In this document: positions 26,710-35,533 of the stretch, piece by piece
How positions within the stretch are numbered: position 1 is the first letter of the stretch
Layout: each line of letters begins with the position of its first letter
NCBI RefSeq assembly: GCF_001956295.1
Contig: NZ_MRTD01000017.1
Span: forward strand, 62,001-126,000
Length of the DNA stretch: 64,000 nt
Direction of reading: 5' to 3'
From: Paenibacillus sp. FSL A5-0031
Lineage (GTDB): Bacteria; Bacillota; Bacilli; Paenibacillales; Paenibacillaceae
The notes under the pieces: model-generated
Told to the model about the DNA's origin: nothing
The model's input: only the letters and a program-made list of their open reading frames with translations
The model's database searches: none
Made by a program: the position numbers and the translations under genes

Positions 26710-27702
26710 TTACAAAATTAACTCAAGCCATTGTTCCTTCGTTACCGGACCAAAATAGAAGGGCAGATCAATATCAGCTGTAAGCTGCTTTAGAGCAGAA
26801 GCTTCATAACGAATGCCGATCAGTTTCTGAGCAACTTCATTGCTGTCGCCACGGCCAAAAAAGTCCCCGTAAATAGCGGCGTTTACAATCAATCCTTCTT
26901 CAACCTGTAGACGAACATCAAAGGTGCCGACTCCTTCGATTCGTTTCTTCTGCTGTACATTAAAGGATGGAGAACGGCCATAGTTCCATTCCCAGCTGCG
27001 GTAGCGCTCTTCCGCCAGCTTGTGCACATTTTGCCAGTCCTGTTCAGATAACTCGTAGAACGGGATTTCAGCAGATTGCTCAAAGATGGACTGAAGCAGT
27101 CTTTGCCTAAACTGCTCTATCGTCATAGGCTCCTTCAAAAACTCTGTAATATTCGCCACGCGGCTGCGGATCGACTTCGTTGATTTTGATACATATTTCT
27201 CAGCATTTGCCTTCAGCGCAGATACAACATTTTCGATTTCAGAATTAAACAGCAGCGTTCCATGGCTGAACATTTTGCCCTTCGTCGAAAATTGCGCATT
27301 GCCGGATATTTTTCGCTCGCCAACCTGTAGATCATTTCGGCCAGTCATTTCGGCGTCTACACCCAGTTCTTGAAGCGCGCGTACAACGGGCTCGGTGAAC
27401 TTCTTGAAATTGTGGAAGGACTTACCGTCATCCTTCATAATAAAGCTGAAATTCAAGTTACCGAGATCGTGGTAGACGGCTCCCCCTCCAGAGAGTCTGC
27501 GGACGACGTGAAGCCCGCTGCTCTCGACGTAATCTGCATTAACTTCCTCGACGGTATTTTGGTTTTTGCCAATGATGATGGATGGCTCATTTATGTAGAA
27601 AAGCAAGTAGTCATCGTTGTCAGGCAATGAACGCAATATATATTCCTCTAATGCCAAATTAAGCGTTGGGTCGGTGATGCCATTATTGCTTACAAAACGC
27701 AT
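26710..27702 (-). CDS. lplJ: Lipoate--protein ligase
   Basis: This 330-residue enzyme matches Bacillus LplJ in length (331). Visible are NLALEEYIL at the N-terminus, PSIIIGKNQNT, the nucleotide/lipoate motif RRLSGGGAVYHDLGNLNFSF near residue 70, and GERKISGNAQF with the catalytic Lys near 128. A C-terminal accessory domain follows. It activates free lipoate with ATP and attaches it to E2/GcvH lysines. The start is 8 bases after GGAGG. It stands alone, convergent with the small genes. Confidence 0.95.
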   Translation of the reverse strand: MRFVSNNGITDPTLNLALEEYILRSLPDNDDYLLFYINEPSIIIGKNQNTVEEVNADYVESSGLHVVRRLSGGGAVYHDLGNLNFSFIMKDDGKSFHNFKKFTEPVVRALQELGVDAEMTGRNDLQVGERKISGNAQFSTKGKMFSHGTLLFNSEIENVVSALKANAEKYVSKSTKSIRSRVANITEFLKEPMTIEQFRQRLLQSIFEQSAEIPFYELSEQDWQNVHKLAEERYRSWEWNYGRSPSFNVQQKKRIEGVGTFDVRLQVEEGLIVNAAIYGDFFGRGDSNEVAQKLIGIRYEASALKQLTADIDLPFYFGPVTKEQWLELIL

Positions 27703-27863
27703 GATCTTTGTCCTCCTATGCTGTAGCTCATATTGGCATTATACCTGTACGTCCTGTTCCTTATCAAATGAAAGGTTCGTACTTAATGGGTACAACCTAT
27801 GCATAAGCTGAAATAATTCGTATAATCAAATGAGATAAAAAGCTTGATGCAGAGGTGAAGCAA

Positions 27864-28421
27864 ATGGAAGCGAAATTTTGTATGTCATGCGGTCATGAGC
27901 TCGAAACCCGTGACGTTGACGGTACGATGAGGCGGGCTTGTACGAGCTGCAGCTTTGTTCATTGGGGAAATTATAGCATTGGTGTCGGAGCACTGGTCGT
28001 TAAGGATGAGAAAATTTTGCTCGTTCGCCGAGCGCAAGAGCCTGGAAAAGGAAAATGGACGAATCCTGGCGGCTATATCGAGCAGTTGGAAGCCATTCAA
28101 GACACGATTGAGCGAGAGGTTATGGAGGAGTGCGGCGTGCAAGCAATCGTTAAAAACGTCGTAGCACTGCGTGATCAGCCGAGAAATATACATAATCTGT
28201 ACGTCGCATTTGAGATGGAATATGTGAGCGGAGAGCCTGCCCCGGATTTTGTGGAGGTTGACGCTGCCGGTTTCTTCACCTTGCAGGAGCTGGAATCAAT
28301 GGATGTTGCCGACTTTACACAGTGGCTGGTTGATGTTGCTTTCCATGGACAATCACAGGGACTCAAGATAGATAGGTCGCCTGTCGTGCCTTTGGACGGT
28401 TATGGATTATTTCGAGTATAA
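27864..28421 (+). CDS. Nudix hydrolase with N-terminal zinc ribbon
   Basis: This 185-residue protein has two CxxC pairs (CMSCGHEL and ACTSCSF, about residues 6-29) forming a zinc ribbon. A complete Nudix box follows near residue 70-92: G-x5-E-x7-REVMEECGV. Nudix proteins of this layout resemble NADH pyrophosphatases or ADP-ribose/nucleotide-sugar hydrolases; the substrate is not clear. The ATG at 27864 is preferred over the in-frame GTG at 27855 because GAGGTG overlaps the latter. Single gene with a perfect terminator. Confidence 0.9.
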   Translation: MEAKFCMSCGHELETRDVDGTMRRACTSCSFVHWGNYSIGVGALVVKDEKILLVRRAQEPGKGKWTNPGGYIEQLEAIQDTIEREVMEECGVQAIVKNVVALRDQPRNIHNLYVAFEMEYVSGEPAPDFVEVDAAGFFTLQELESMDVADFTQWLVDVAFHGQSQGLKIDRSPVVPLDGYGLFRV

Positions 28422-28467
28422 AATACAGCTATTAACCAGATGAAATGTTTATCCTATTATATATAGT

Positions 28468-28499
28468 AGAGACCTTCCTTGCGGAAGGTCTCTTTTTTT
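28468..28499 (+). terminator. Rho-independent terminator of the Nudix gene
   Basis: AGAGACCTTCC pairs perfectly with GGAAGGTCTCT around a 4-base loop, then seven T. Confidence 0.92.
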
Positions 28500-28504
28500 G
28501 CAAA

Positions 28505-29836
28505 TTAGAACACCCAGTATACCCAATACGATAATAGAATCAACGTGAATACAACGGTAATCGGAATGACGATTGAAGTTACCTTCAAATACTGAACCCA
28601 GCTAATTGGAACCCCGCCTTTACGTACGATATGCATCCACATAAGCGTTGCCAATGTGCCAATTGGCAATAGGAGCGAACCGATGTCACTGCCGATGACA
28701 CTAGCGAGATAAGCAATTTTTAACGTCAGAGGATCGAGGCCCATATTCATTAGTGTAATCGTACCGACCATAAGTGCGGGATGGTTGTTGAATAAATTGG
28801 AGAGTACGCTTAAAAGTCCGCCCATGAGAACGCTGGCGTGAAGCAGGCTTCCTGAGATGAGAGGCTGCATAAGATGAATAAGCCAATCCGTTAAACCAAT
28901 GTTGTTAAGGCCATAAATGATTACATACATGCTGAAAGCGAATATGAGTATATACCAAGGAGTTTTTTTGAGCATGTCCGCCGGTGAAATTTTCAAGTGG
29001 TACCAACGCCAGCCTAGCAGAAGAGCAGACCCGATAACAGCCATTGCAGCGACGGGGAAGTGGATGTAGGATGCGACAAAGAGGCTGATACGAACACAAA
29101 ATACAAAAATAAGAATATTGCGCATGAAGCGGTTGCGGTTCTCTTTAGGCAAGGTTTCCTTTAACGGATGGCTGCCGGGCATAAGATTCCACCTGGAAGC
29201 GGGAGGGAGTGTTTTTGGAAGTGTGCGATAGAAGACGGCAAACAGCAGGAGCGACAAGAGGACAAGTCCAAGCGAAGCAGGTACGAACATCATGGCGGTA
29301 TGCATGTAGAGATCCATATGAACGATTTTTAACGCAATTAAATTGACGATATTGCTTACGCCGATAGGGGCACTAGATGCCGTTGCGATTAAGGCGCCAG
29401 ATAATAGATAAGGTATTTTTTGATGTTTTTTTAGTCCCATATTTTGCAGCAAGAGCAGCAATATGGGCGTTGTAATTAAGATGCTTCCATCATTGTTTAC
29501 AAAAAGTGTCATGAGAAAACAAAATAGGTTTGTTAGCCAAAACAAACGAATGCCGGAGCCGCGGGCTTTTTTGGTGAGCAGCTCGGCTGCCCAGTAGAAA
29601 AAACCGAAGCTTTCTAAAACAATGGCCATAACGATAGTAGCAATAATGGTGACCGCAGCCCCGCTTATCGTTTCGGTTATTTGACCGAGATCGGAAAGCG
29701 AGACGCTTCCGCTAAGAAGAACGACTGCAGCTCCGATTGTTGCGGGTATCGCTTCATTGACCTGCGGTCGCCAGAAGATGAAGCTGATTGTTAGAAGGAA
29801 CGCGGAAATGGTCATAATGATCATTAAGTCATGCAT
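28505..29836 (-). CDS. ArsB/NhaD-family ion transporter (YdfA-like)
   Basis: This 443-residue protein has about eleven hydrophobic segments. The family's re-entrant region is seen as TLFVNNDGSILITTPILLL near residue 112, with a second repeat ASVIGSDIGSLLLPIGTLAT near 380. Length and pattern fit the ArsB arsenite / NhaD sodium-proton superfamily. Arsenite efflux is possible, but no arsR or arsC lies nearby, so the substrate is open. The start has AGAGG 6 bases upstream. A leader of over 100 bases precedes it on the minus strand. Confidence 0.82.
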   Translation of the reverse strand: MHDLMIIMTISAFLLTISFIFWRPQVNEAIPATIGAAVVLLSGSVSLSDLGQITETISGAAVTIIATIVMAIVLESFGFFYWAAELLTKKARGSGIRLFWLTNLFCFLMTLFVNNDGSILITTPILLLLLQNMGLKKHQKIPYLLSGALIATASSAPIGVSNIVNLIALKIVHMDLYMHTAMMFVPASLGLVLLSLLLFAVFYRTLPKTLPPASRWNLMPGSHPLKETLPKENRNRFMRNILIFVFCVRISLFVASYIHFPVAAMAVIGSALLLGWRWYHLKISPADMLKKTPWYILIFAFSMYVIIYGLNNIGLTDWLIHLMQPLISGSLLHASVLMGGLLSVLSNLFNNHPALMVGTITLMNMGLDPLTLKIAYLASVIGSDIGSLLLPIGTLATLMWMHIVRKGGVPISWVQYLKVTSIVIPITVVFTLILLSYWVYWVF

Positions 29837-30106
29837 GCTTTAACCTCTTTTCAGTTTTGAACCCTTTTTTTGCTTTATTGTGCAGCACTCCTTTTCTAGA
29901 TTGAACCTTAGGCTACTTGGAAAACTAGCATTCTAGCAAAGCTAGAGATCCTCCTTTCTCTTATTTATTTTGTATCTATGTAGTGTAAGTATACGTACAT
30001 GATAGAGTGTTCGTACTGGTCAATATCCCTATCTCTATCAAAATCTGCTAGTATCAATTGAAGATATTTGCCCCATAATGATAGATAGCTTCTATGGATT
30101 AAAGCC
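29837..30106. other. 270-base intergenic region, possible leader of the transporter gene
   Basis: No credible gene. On the minus strand there is a ribosome-site-like AAAGGAGG (29950-29957) not followed by a long frame, and next to it the repeats CTAGC, GCTAG and GCTAG (29925-29945) that can pair in two alternative ways. This could be a small regulatory leader, but the evidence is thin. Confidence 0.3.
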
Positions 30107-30145
30107 CAAAAAACCCTCCTAACGATGGTCGTTTGGAGGGTTTTT
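30107..30145 (-). terminator. Rho-independent terminator of the AraC gene
   Basis: On the minus strand AAAACCCTCC pairs with GGAGGGTTTT, extended by an inner AACGA/TCGTT stem, then a T-run. It starts at the stop codon of the gene. Confidence 0.9.
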
Positions 30146-31058
30146 AGTCGCTCTTCCATACTTGCTTAAAATATTGAGTAGGAGAGAGGCCGACATATTT
30201 TTTGAATGCTTTGCTGAAATGATAGGGATCGTTGATCCCGACTAGATAACCGATTTCTCCTATGCTGAGCGGCGTCGTTTCAATCAATTGTTTCGCTTGG
30301 TTTACTCGAACCGCGTTGATGTACCGAATGATCGATTGGCCGGTAACGAGCTTAAAGGCACGGTTTAAATAATCATAGTTGCCTTCAAATGCAAGCTCAA
30401 TGTCTTTGCCGGTTATTTTGCTCTGATAGTTTTGATGGATATAATCGAGCAGCGCGTTAACCTTAAAAACCGACTTCGAATGAATTCGGTCGTTGCGCTT
30501 CAGCTCATCCATAAAATATTCACGTGAGAGCTCAACGAGCCATTGCATAAATTGAAAAGCAGTTAGGCTTCTATTGTAATACCTGCGCATGTAGAGCTTC
30601 TGCATTTCATTTAATGCATGCAGGATGAGATTAAATCTGGTTTTATCAGAAATCGTATGGTATTTGGGGAAGTAGCAGTGATTTGGATGGATTCCATTAA
30701 CGGTAGGCTTATGCTCAATAAACGGAGACTGGTCATGCTCAACAATAAAGTAATTGGCTAAAGCCAGCATATCATCCCTATACACAGCTTTAATATCTGA
30801 ATGCTCAAAGTGAATGTAATAGTAATCGCAAATATGCTTTGCAGTCCCTTCATGATTCAAATTGGGCTCAAGAATAAGCAAGTCACCTTTACGCAGAACA
30901 TAATGATTTTTCTCCTCTTTAATATGGAGTTCTCCACTTCTGATGAAATAGAGCACATACTCATTTATATTTCGTTTGAAATGAATCCACGGGCTTTTGT
31001 AAGCAATAAACCCCATAATTTTTATGCGAGGCACTAAATCCATGTTCATGGACAGCAA
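30144..31058 (-). CDS. AraC-family transcriptional regulator with cupin sensor
   Basis: This 304-residue regulator has an N-terminal cupin-like domain (LHIKEEKNHYVLRKGDLLIL around residue 50) and a C-terminal pair of helix-turn-helix motifs, ending in the family signature GINDPYHFSKAFKKYVGLSP. Such regulators usually activate sugar genes on binding the sugar. It is divergent from the Gfo/Idh-ThuA operon, its likely target. The start is unusual: TTG at 31058 is 9 bases after GGAGG, whereas the next ATG (31049) is 18 bases away, so TTG is preferred. Confidence 0.88.
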   Translation of the reverse strand: MLSMNMDLVPRIKIMGFIAYKSPWIHFKRNINEYVLYFIRSGELHIKEEKNHYVLRKGDLLILEPNLNHEGTAKHICDYYYIHFEHSDIKAVYRDDMLALANYFIVEHDQSPFIEHKPTVNGIHPNHCYFPKYHTISDKTRFNLILHALNEMQKLYMRRYYNRSLTAFQFMQWLVELSREYFMDELKRNDRIHSKSVFKVNALLDYIHQNYQSKITGKDIELAFEGNYDYLNRAFKLVTGQSIIRYINAVRVNQAKQLIETTPLSIGEIGYLVGINDPYHFSKAFKKYVGLSPTQYFKQVWKSD

Positions 31059-31190
31059 TAGTTATGACCTCCTTCACTCCGTAAAAGTCGCTTTTGTACA
31101 AAAAGAGTCTAGATCGGACATTCCCGTTCATTCTAACACAAACTATACTGGGTTTGTAATTGAAGCCACTATAAGGACGGGATGAAGCAT

Positions 31191-32252
31191 ATGAAGAAGC
31201 TGAAAATAGGCGTTATTGGGCTTGGCGGCATTGCTAACTTTCATATTGAAGGCATCTTGGCAAGTGAGCATGCTGAAATATGGTCGATATGTGATTGTAA
31301 TGAGGAAGCGCTTTTGGACAAAGGAAATGAATTGGGTATTCCGCTTGAGCGGCAGTATGTAAATCATTTGGATATGTTAAAGCAATCAGAGCTGGATGCT
31401 GTGACCATAGGCACACCAAACAGCAATCATTTTCAGATCGCGTATGACGCCATTATTCATCGCAAGCCATTTGCCCTTGAGAAGCCAATTGCCCTTGATG
31501 CGAGGGACGCAGTGATTCTTAGACAGGAATTAGCGAATCATCCCATCCCTCATATGGTGTGTTTCACGTATCGTTATAAATCCGCGGTTAGATATGCGAA
31601 GCAGCTGATTGAGCAAGGCGCGCTTGGCAAGATCAATCACGTATACAGCCAGTATTTGCAAAGCTGGGGTATTAATGAGGAAATTCCACTGCTCTGGCGA
31701 TTTCGCAAGGATCTGTCAGGATCGGGTGCGCTCGGTGATTTAGGTTCTCATATTCTCGATCTTAAGCGCTTCCTTATCGGAGAAACCGTGAAGGTTATCG
31801 CAGATGCAGGAACGATTGTAAAAGAGCGGGACAACCTAAATAGAGAGGGCAAAGGCGAGGTGGATGTTGATGATTTCTGTCATGTGCTTGCCCGTTTTGA
31901 AGATGGCGGCTCCTCTACGATGAACATATCCCGTTTCGCTTTTGGTCGAGGCAATTACCAACGGATCGAGATTTATGGTACGCAAGGAGCGCTCATCTAC
32001 AACCTTGAAGAAGAGGATAGCCTTGAAATCAAGCTTGGAGAGGATACGCAATTCCGTAAAATAGATATTCCAAATTCGTTCACAGCAAATCAAATGCAGT
32101 CCTTCTTTAATTTGCTGAACGGCAAGCAAGATGGTCTCGACGCATCAATTGAGGATGGTTATATCAATCAGCTGACTCTGGATTCTATTCTCCTGTCCAC
32201 TCAGGAAGAGCGCTGGATTACGATAACACAGGAGGCTTCTAACAATGGCTAA
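31191..32252 (+). CDS. Gfo/Idh/MocA-family sugar dehydrogenase (second copy in window)
   Basis: This 353-residue protein has the Rossmann motif GVIGLGGIANFH, the catalytic-region Glu-Lys-Pro in ALEKPIALDA near residue 97, and the substrate-domain block GDLGSHILDLKRFL near 183. It should oxidise a sugar or glycoside hydroxyl with NAD(P). ATG 31191 is about 9 bases after AAGGACGGG; the in-frame ATG at 31182 abuts it. Its 3' end overlaps the next gene by 8 bases, indicating translational coupling with the ThuA-like protein. Confidence 0.9.
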   Translation: MKKLKIGVIGLGGIANFHIEGILASEHAEIWSICDCNEEALLDKGNELGIPLERQYVNHLDMLKQSELDAVTIGTPNSNHFQIAYDAIIHRKPFALEKPIALDARDAVILRQELANHPIPHMVCFTYRYKSAVRYAKQLIEQGALGKINHVYSQYLQSWGINEEIPLLWRFRKDLSGSGALGDLGSHILDLKRFLIGETVKVIADAGTIVKERDNLNREGKGEVDVDDFCHVLARFEDGGSSTMNISRFAFGRGNYQRIEIYGTQGALIYNLEEEDSLEIKLGEDTQFRKIDIPNSFTANQMQSFFNLLNGKQDGLDASIEDGYINQLTLDSILLSTQEERWITITQEASNNG

Positions 32253-32976
32253 TATAAAGGTAACTGTCTGGAATGAATATCGGCATGAGAAGCAAAATGA
32301 ACAGGTAGCAAGCATCTATCCCGAAGGAATTCATAACGCAATTGGCGGTTACTTGAAGACAGTGGATGGCTTTGAAGTAAAGACAGCGGTTCTCGATGAT
32401 CCTGAACATGGGCTAAGCGATGATGTGTTGTATCATACGGATGTGCTCATCTGGTGGGGACATCTCGCTCATGCTGAGGTGCGGGACGATATTGTCGAGA
32501 AAGTGCGCGCACGCGTCATGGAGGGCATGGGGTTAATCGTTCTTCATTCTGGCCATGGCTCCAAAATATTTGAGCGTTTGTTAGGCACTAAAACAGGAGA
32601 TCTCAAATGGCGCGATGATGGCGAGAAAGAGCGGGTTTGGGTTATCGAGCACGGCCATCCGATTGCGGACGGCTTAAATGATTATATTGAAATTCCGAAG
32701 GAAGAAATGTACGGGGAGCGCTTTGACATACCCGCACCGGATGAGCTCGTATTTATTTCCTGGTTCGAGGGGGGAGAGGTATTTCGAAGCGGCTGCTGCT
32801 ACCGAAGAGGAAAAGGCAAGTTGTTTTATTTCCGGCCTGGACATGAAACATTCCCGATCTACCATCATCCAGATGTGCTGAAAGTCATTGCGAATGGCGT
32901 ACGATGGGCGGCTCCTGTTCAAGGCGCAAGCATATCGTTAGGACGTGTTGCTCCGCTCGAGCCAATTGGAAAGTAA
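32245..32976 (+). CDS. ThuA-like protein (second copy in window)
   Basis: This 243-residue ThuA-family protein shows VTVWNEYRHEK at the N-terminus, LIVLHSGHGS near residue 93 and the family C-terminus GHETFPIYHHPDVLKVI. It is translationally coupled to the dehydrogenase upstream (ribosome site AGGAGG inside that gene). The pair parallels the one at 5303-6983, though gene order is reversed and there is no isomerase here. ThuA-type proteins act with Gfo/Idh enzymes on 3-keto sugars in the trehalose pathway of rhizobia; the substrate here is unknown. Confidence 0.85.
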   Translation: MANIKVTVWNEYRHEKQNEQVASIYPEGIHNAIGGYLKTVDGFEVKTAVLDDPEHGLSDDVLYHTDVLIWWGHLAHAEVRDDIVEKVRARVMEGMGLIVLHSGHGSKIFERLLGTKTGDLKWRDDGEKERVWVIEHGHPIADGLNDYIEIPKEEMYGERFDIPAPDELVFISWFEGGEVFRSGCCYRRGKGKLFYFRPGHETFPIYHHPDVLKVIANGVRWAAPVQGASISLGRVAPLEPIGK

Positions 32977-32981
32977 ATGGT

Positions 32982-33036
32982 GAAGGTGTCTTATCTTTCT
33001 GTTTAGACAGAAAGATAAGACACCTTCTTTATTTTT
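32982..33036 (+). terminator. Very strong terminator after the Gfo/Idh-ThuA pair
   Basis: A perfect 20-bp stem (32982-33001 with 33008-33027) and a 6-base loop, followed by TTTATTTTT. It insulates the pair from the downstream oligosaccharide locus. Confidence 0.93.
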
Positions 33037-33085
33037 CTAAAAAAGCGGCATTTAAAACGGAGTGAAATACGACACCTTTTCCGCA

Positions 33086-33101
33086 ATGAAAACGGTTTCT
33101 A
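33086..33101. promoter_or_regulatory. CcpA (cre) site, full consensus match
   Basis: ATGAAAACGGTTTCTA fits WTGNAANCGNWNNCWW at all positions. It lies 59 bases before the binding-protein gene, so glucose repression of the importer/dextranase operon is expected. Confidence 0.72.
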
Positions 33102-33159
33102 GCGAAGAATGATTTAAGCATAATGAAGGAGAAGCATAAATATGAGGAGGGTCAATCCT

Positions 33160-34482
33160 ATGAAATGGTACAAAACAATTTCGTACGGGGTACTAGCGGC
33201 GGTAATGGCTTTTACGATTACGGCGTGTGGAAACGGAAATAACGCACCTGCCAATAGCGGAGGAAATGCTCCGAAAAATGAAAGCGGTAACGCTCCGGCA
33301 GCGGGTGGCAAAAAAATTACTATTGAATACTGGCATACCTATAGCGATCAAGAAGAGAAGGTGCTCACGGAAAATATTAAGCCGCTCTTTGAGAAAGAAA
33401 ACCCGGGTATCGAGCTCAAGCTGACAAGAATGCCATACGAGGGCTTGAAAGAGCAGGTTATTGCCGGAGTAGCGGGCGATGCAGCACCTGACCTCATGCG
33501 AATGGATATTATTTGGGTTCCTGAATTTGCCAAGATGGGAGCGCTGCAAGATATAAGCAAGAATGAGGGTTTTGATGCATTAAAAGCAAATACGTTCGAA
33601 GCGCCTATGGAAACGAATGCCTATAACGGCGGCTACTATGGCGTTCCAGTAAACACAAATACAAAAATTGCTATCTACAATAAAGCGGTTTTGGATGAAA
33701 TCGGCGTAAAAGAAGCTCCTGCGACAATGGATGAGTTCGTTGCAGCAGCCAAGCTTGCGGTCGCAAAAGGCAAACCGGGCGGTATTGGCATCGGCGGAGC
33801 GAACGTATGGGCAGCATCGCCTTACTTCTGGAGCCTTGGCGGTTCATTGACGAACGAGGACTATACAAAGGTTGAAGGCTACTTGAATAGCCCGGAGAGC
33901 GTAAAAGCGCTCGAAATGATTGTACAGTGGAATAAAGACGGACTTGTAACGCCTACGATTCTTGGCGGCGAGCCAGGCGCATGGGACGGTATGAAAAACA
34001 ATGATTATATGATGATTGATGACGGCCCTTGGTTTTACAGCATTCTGATGAACGAAGCAGAATCGAAATTCAAACCGCTGGAGCAAACGGTTCGCGGCTT
34101 GATTCCTGCTGGTGCAGGCGGCAGCCGATCTGTTGTAGGCGGCGAGGATCTTGTTATCTTTGCAAACTCAAAGCATCCGCAAGAGGCGTGGACATTTGCA
34201 AAATGGATGCTTGGCGACGAGCCGCAAAAGATCATGAGCAAGCTTGGTCTTATCCCTACAAACAAAACGGCAGCAAACGATCCGGCATTTCTTGAGCAGC
34301 CATTCGTTACAGAATACGTGAAGCAGCTTGAAACTGCACTGCCGCGCACACCGATTCCACAATACGGCGAAATGGAAGGAATCGTTAATCTTGCTTTTGA
34401 GAAAGCGGTCCGTGGAGAGCTTAAACCAAAAGAAGCGCTCGATGAGGCAGCGAAAAACATTGAAGCTATTTTGAAGAAATAA
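33160..34482 (+). CDS. Oligosaccharide-binding lipoprotein (MalE-like)
   Basis: This 440-residue family-1 binding protein has a signal peptide with lipidated Cys23 (ITAC) and a Gly/Asn-rich linker. It opens with ITIEYWHTYSDQEEKVL and has the family block DLMRMDIIWVPEFAKMGAL. It should bind the sugar imported by the two permeases that follow; the dextranase in the operon points to isomalto-oligosaccharides. In-frame ATG 33142 precedes AGGAGG, so ATG 33160 is used. A strong hairpin without T-run follows, probably setting its mRNA above that of the permeases. Confidence 0.92.
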   Translation: MKWYKTISYGVLAAVMAFTITACGNGNNAPANSGGNAPKNESGNAPAAGGKKITIEYWHTYSDQEEKVLTENIKPLFEKENPGIELKLTRMPYEGLKEQVIAGVAGDAAPDLMRMDIIWVPEFAKMGALQDISKNEGFDALKANTFEAPMETNAYNGGYYGVPVNTNTKIAIYNKAVLDEIGVKEAPATMDEFVAAAKLAVAKGKPGGIGIGGANVWAASPYFWSLGGSLTNEDYTKVEGYLNSPESVKALEMIVQWNKDGLVTPTILGGEPGAWDGMKNNDYMMIDDGPWFYSILMNEAESKFKPLEQTVRGLIPAGAGGSRSVVGGEDLVIFANSKHPQEAWTFAKWMLGDEPQKIMSKLGLIPTNKTAANDPAFLEQPFVTEYVKQLETALPRTPIPQYGEMEGIVNLAFEKAVRGELKPKEALDEAAKNIEAILKK

Positions 34483-34490
34483 GTGAAATG

Positions 34491-34531
34491 CTAGAGCCTT
34501 CATCTGCTGCAAAGGTAGATGAAGGCTCTAG
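34491..34531 (+). other. Intercistronic mRNA hairpin without a T-run
   Basis: CTAGAGCCTTCATCT pairs perfectly with AGATGAAGGCTCTAG. No T-run follows, so it is more likely an RNA-stabilising or processing element between the binding-protein and permease genes than a full terminator. Confidence 0.75.
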
Positions 34532-34561
34532 TGAGATGAAGGATAGGGAAGGAGCATCAAT

Positions 34562-35521
34562 ATGTCTATACCAGTGACGGGGCAGCCGAAACAAGAGCAG
34601 CGAATTCCGGCAGGCGTAAAGTTGAAAAAGGGCATTCAGCAGTGGATAAAGGTTATGCCTTATATCTTTCTTGGTGTTTTAGGAACGGCCGTATTCGTTA
34701 TTTATCCGATGATCAAAAACATAATTATAAGCTTCCAGGAATACAGCATTATGCCTAATGCAGAAAATCCATTCATTGGCTTTGCAAACTACGTATCCGC
34801 ATTTACGGATCCGAACAATAAAGTGTTAATGGCAATCCGAAATACGGTTCTGAACGTCGCGGTAACGGTACCCATTAACTGGTTTCTTGCCATCGTGTTT
34901 GCGGTCTTAATTAATATCCACTTCGTTAGGCATAAGATTGTGTTCCGCACGATTTATTATTTGCCCATCATCACATCTTGGATCGTGGTCGCGTTCTTGT
35001 TCCGGTTCATGTTCGCTGGCGGTGAATATGGCTTGATCAACTATATCTTTTATAAGCAGCTTGGCATATTCCATGAACCGATTAATTTTTTATCAAATTA
35101 TTGGACGGCTATGATTGTCATCTGGTTGTTTCATATTTGGAAAACGGTTGGTTGGGGCGTAGTCATTTATTTGGCGGCCTTGCAGGGCATTTCGAAGGAA
35201 TATTATGAAGCGGCGCAAATTGACGGCGCTAACGGAACGAAGCAGTTCTGGAGCATTACGGTTCCGATGTTAGGTCCTGTCACCGCATTCGTTCTTATTA
35301 ACCTAATTAACGGAGCATTCAACTTCTTTCCACAAGTGTACTTTATTACCCGCGGCGGCCCGATGGATCAGACACAGACGCTGCCAAGCCTTATGTACAT
35401 GCAAGCATTTAAGAACTTTAACTTTGGTTATGCATCTGCGGTAGCCGTCATGATGGGGATTGCAGTGTTTTTACTCACCTATTCTCAGATGAAAAAATTC
35501 GGCAATCAGCGGTTTTTGTAG
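34562..35521 (+). CDS. Oligosaccharide ABC permease, MalF type
   Basis: This 319-residue permease has about six membrane segments and the EAA loop YYEAAQIDGANGTKQFWSI near residue 213, then the MalF-like FNFFPQVYFITRGGP. It pairs with the next gene. The ATG is 9 bases after GGAAGGAG. No ATPase is encoded nearby; a shared MsmX-type ATPase is expected. Confidence 0.92.
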   Translation: MSIPVTGQPKQEQRIPAGVKLKKGIQQWIKVMPYIFLGVLGTAVFVIYPMIKNIIISFQEYSIMPNAENPFIGFANYVSAFTDPNNKVLMAIRNTVLNVAVTVPINWFLAIVFAVLINIHFVRHKIVFRTIYYLPIITSWIVVAFLFRFMFAGGEYGLINYIFYKQLGIFHEPINFLSNYWTAMIVIWLFHIWKTVGWGVVIYLAALQGISKEYYEAAQIDGANGTKQFWSITVPMLGPVTAFVLINLINGAFNFFPQVYFITRGGPMDQTQTLPSLMYMQAFKNFNFGYASAVAVMMGIAVFLLTYSQMKKFGNQRFL

Positions 35522-35533
35522 GAGGGAGAAGAA

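Noticed and set aside
29965..30159. 64-residue frame on the minus strand
   Set aside because: It overlaps the end of the AraC gene and its terminator hairpin, and has no ribosome site or family-like sequence.
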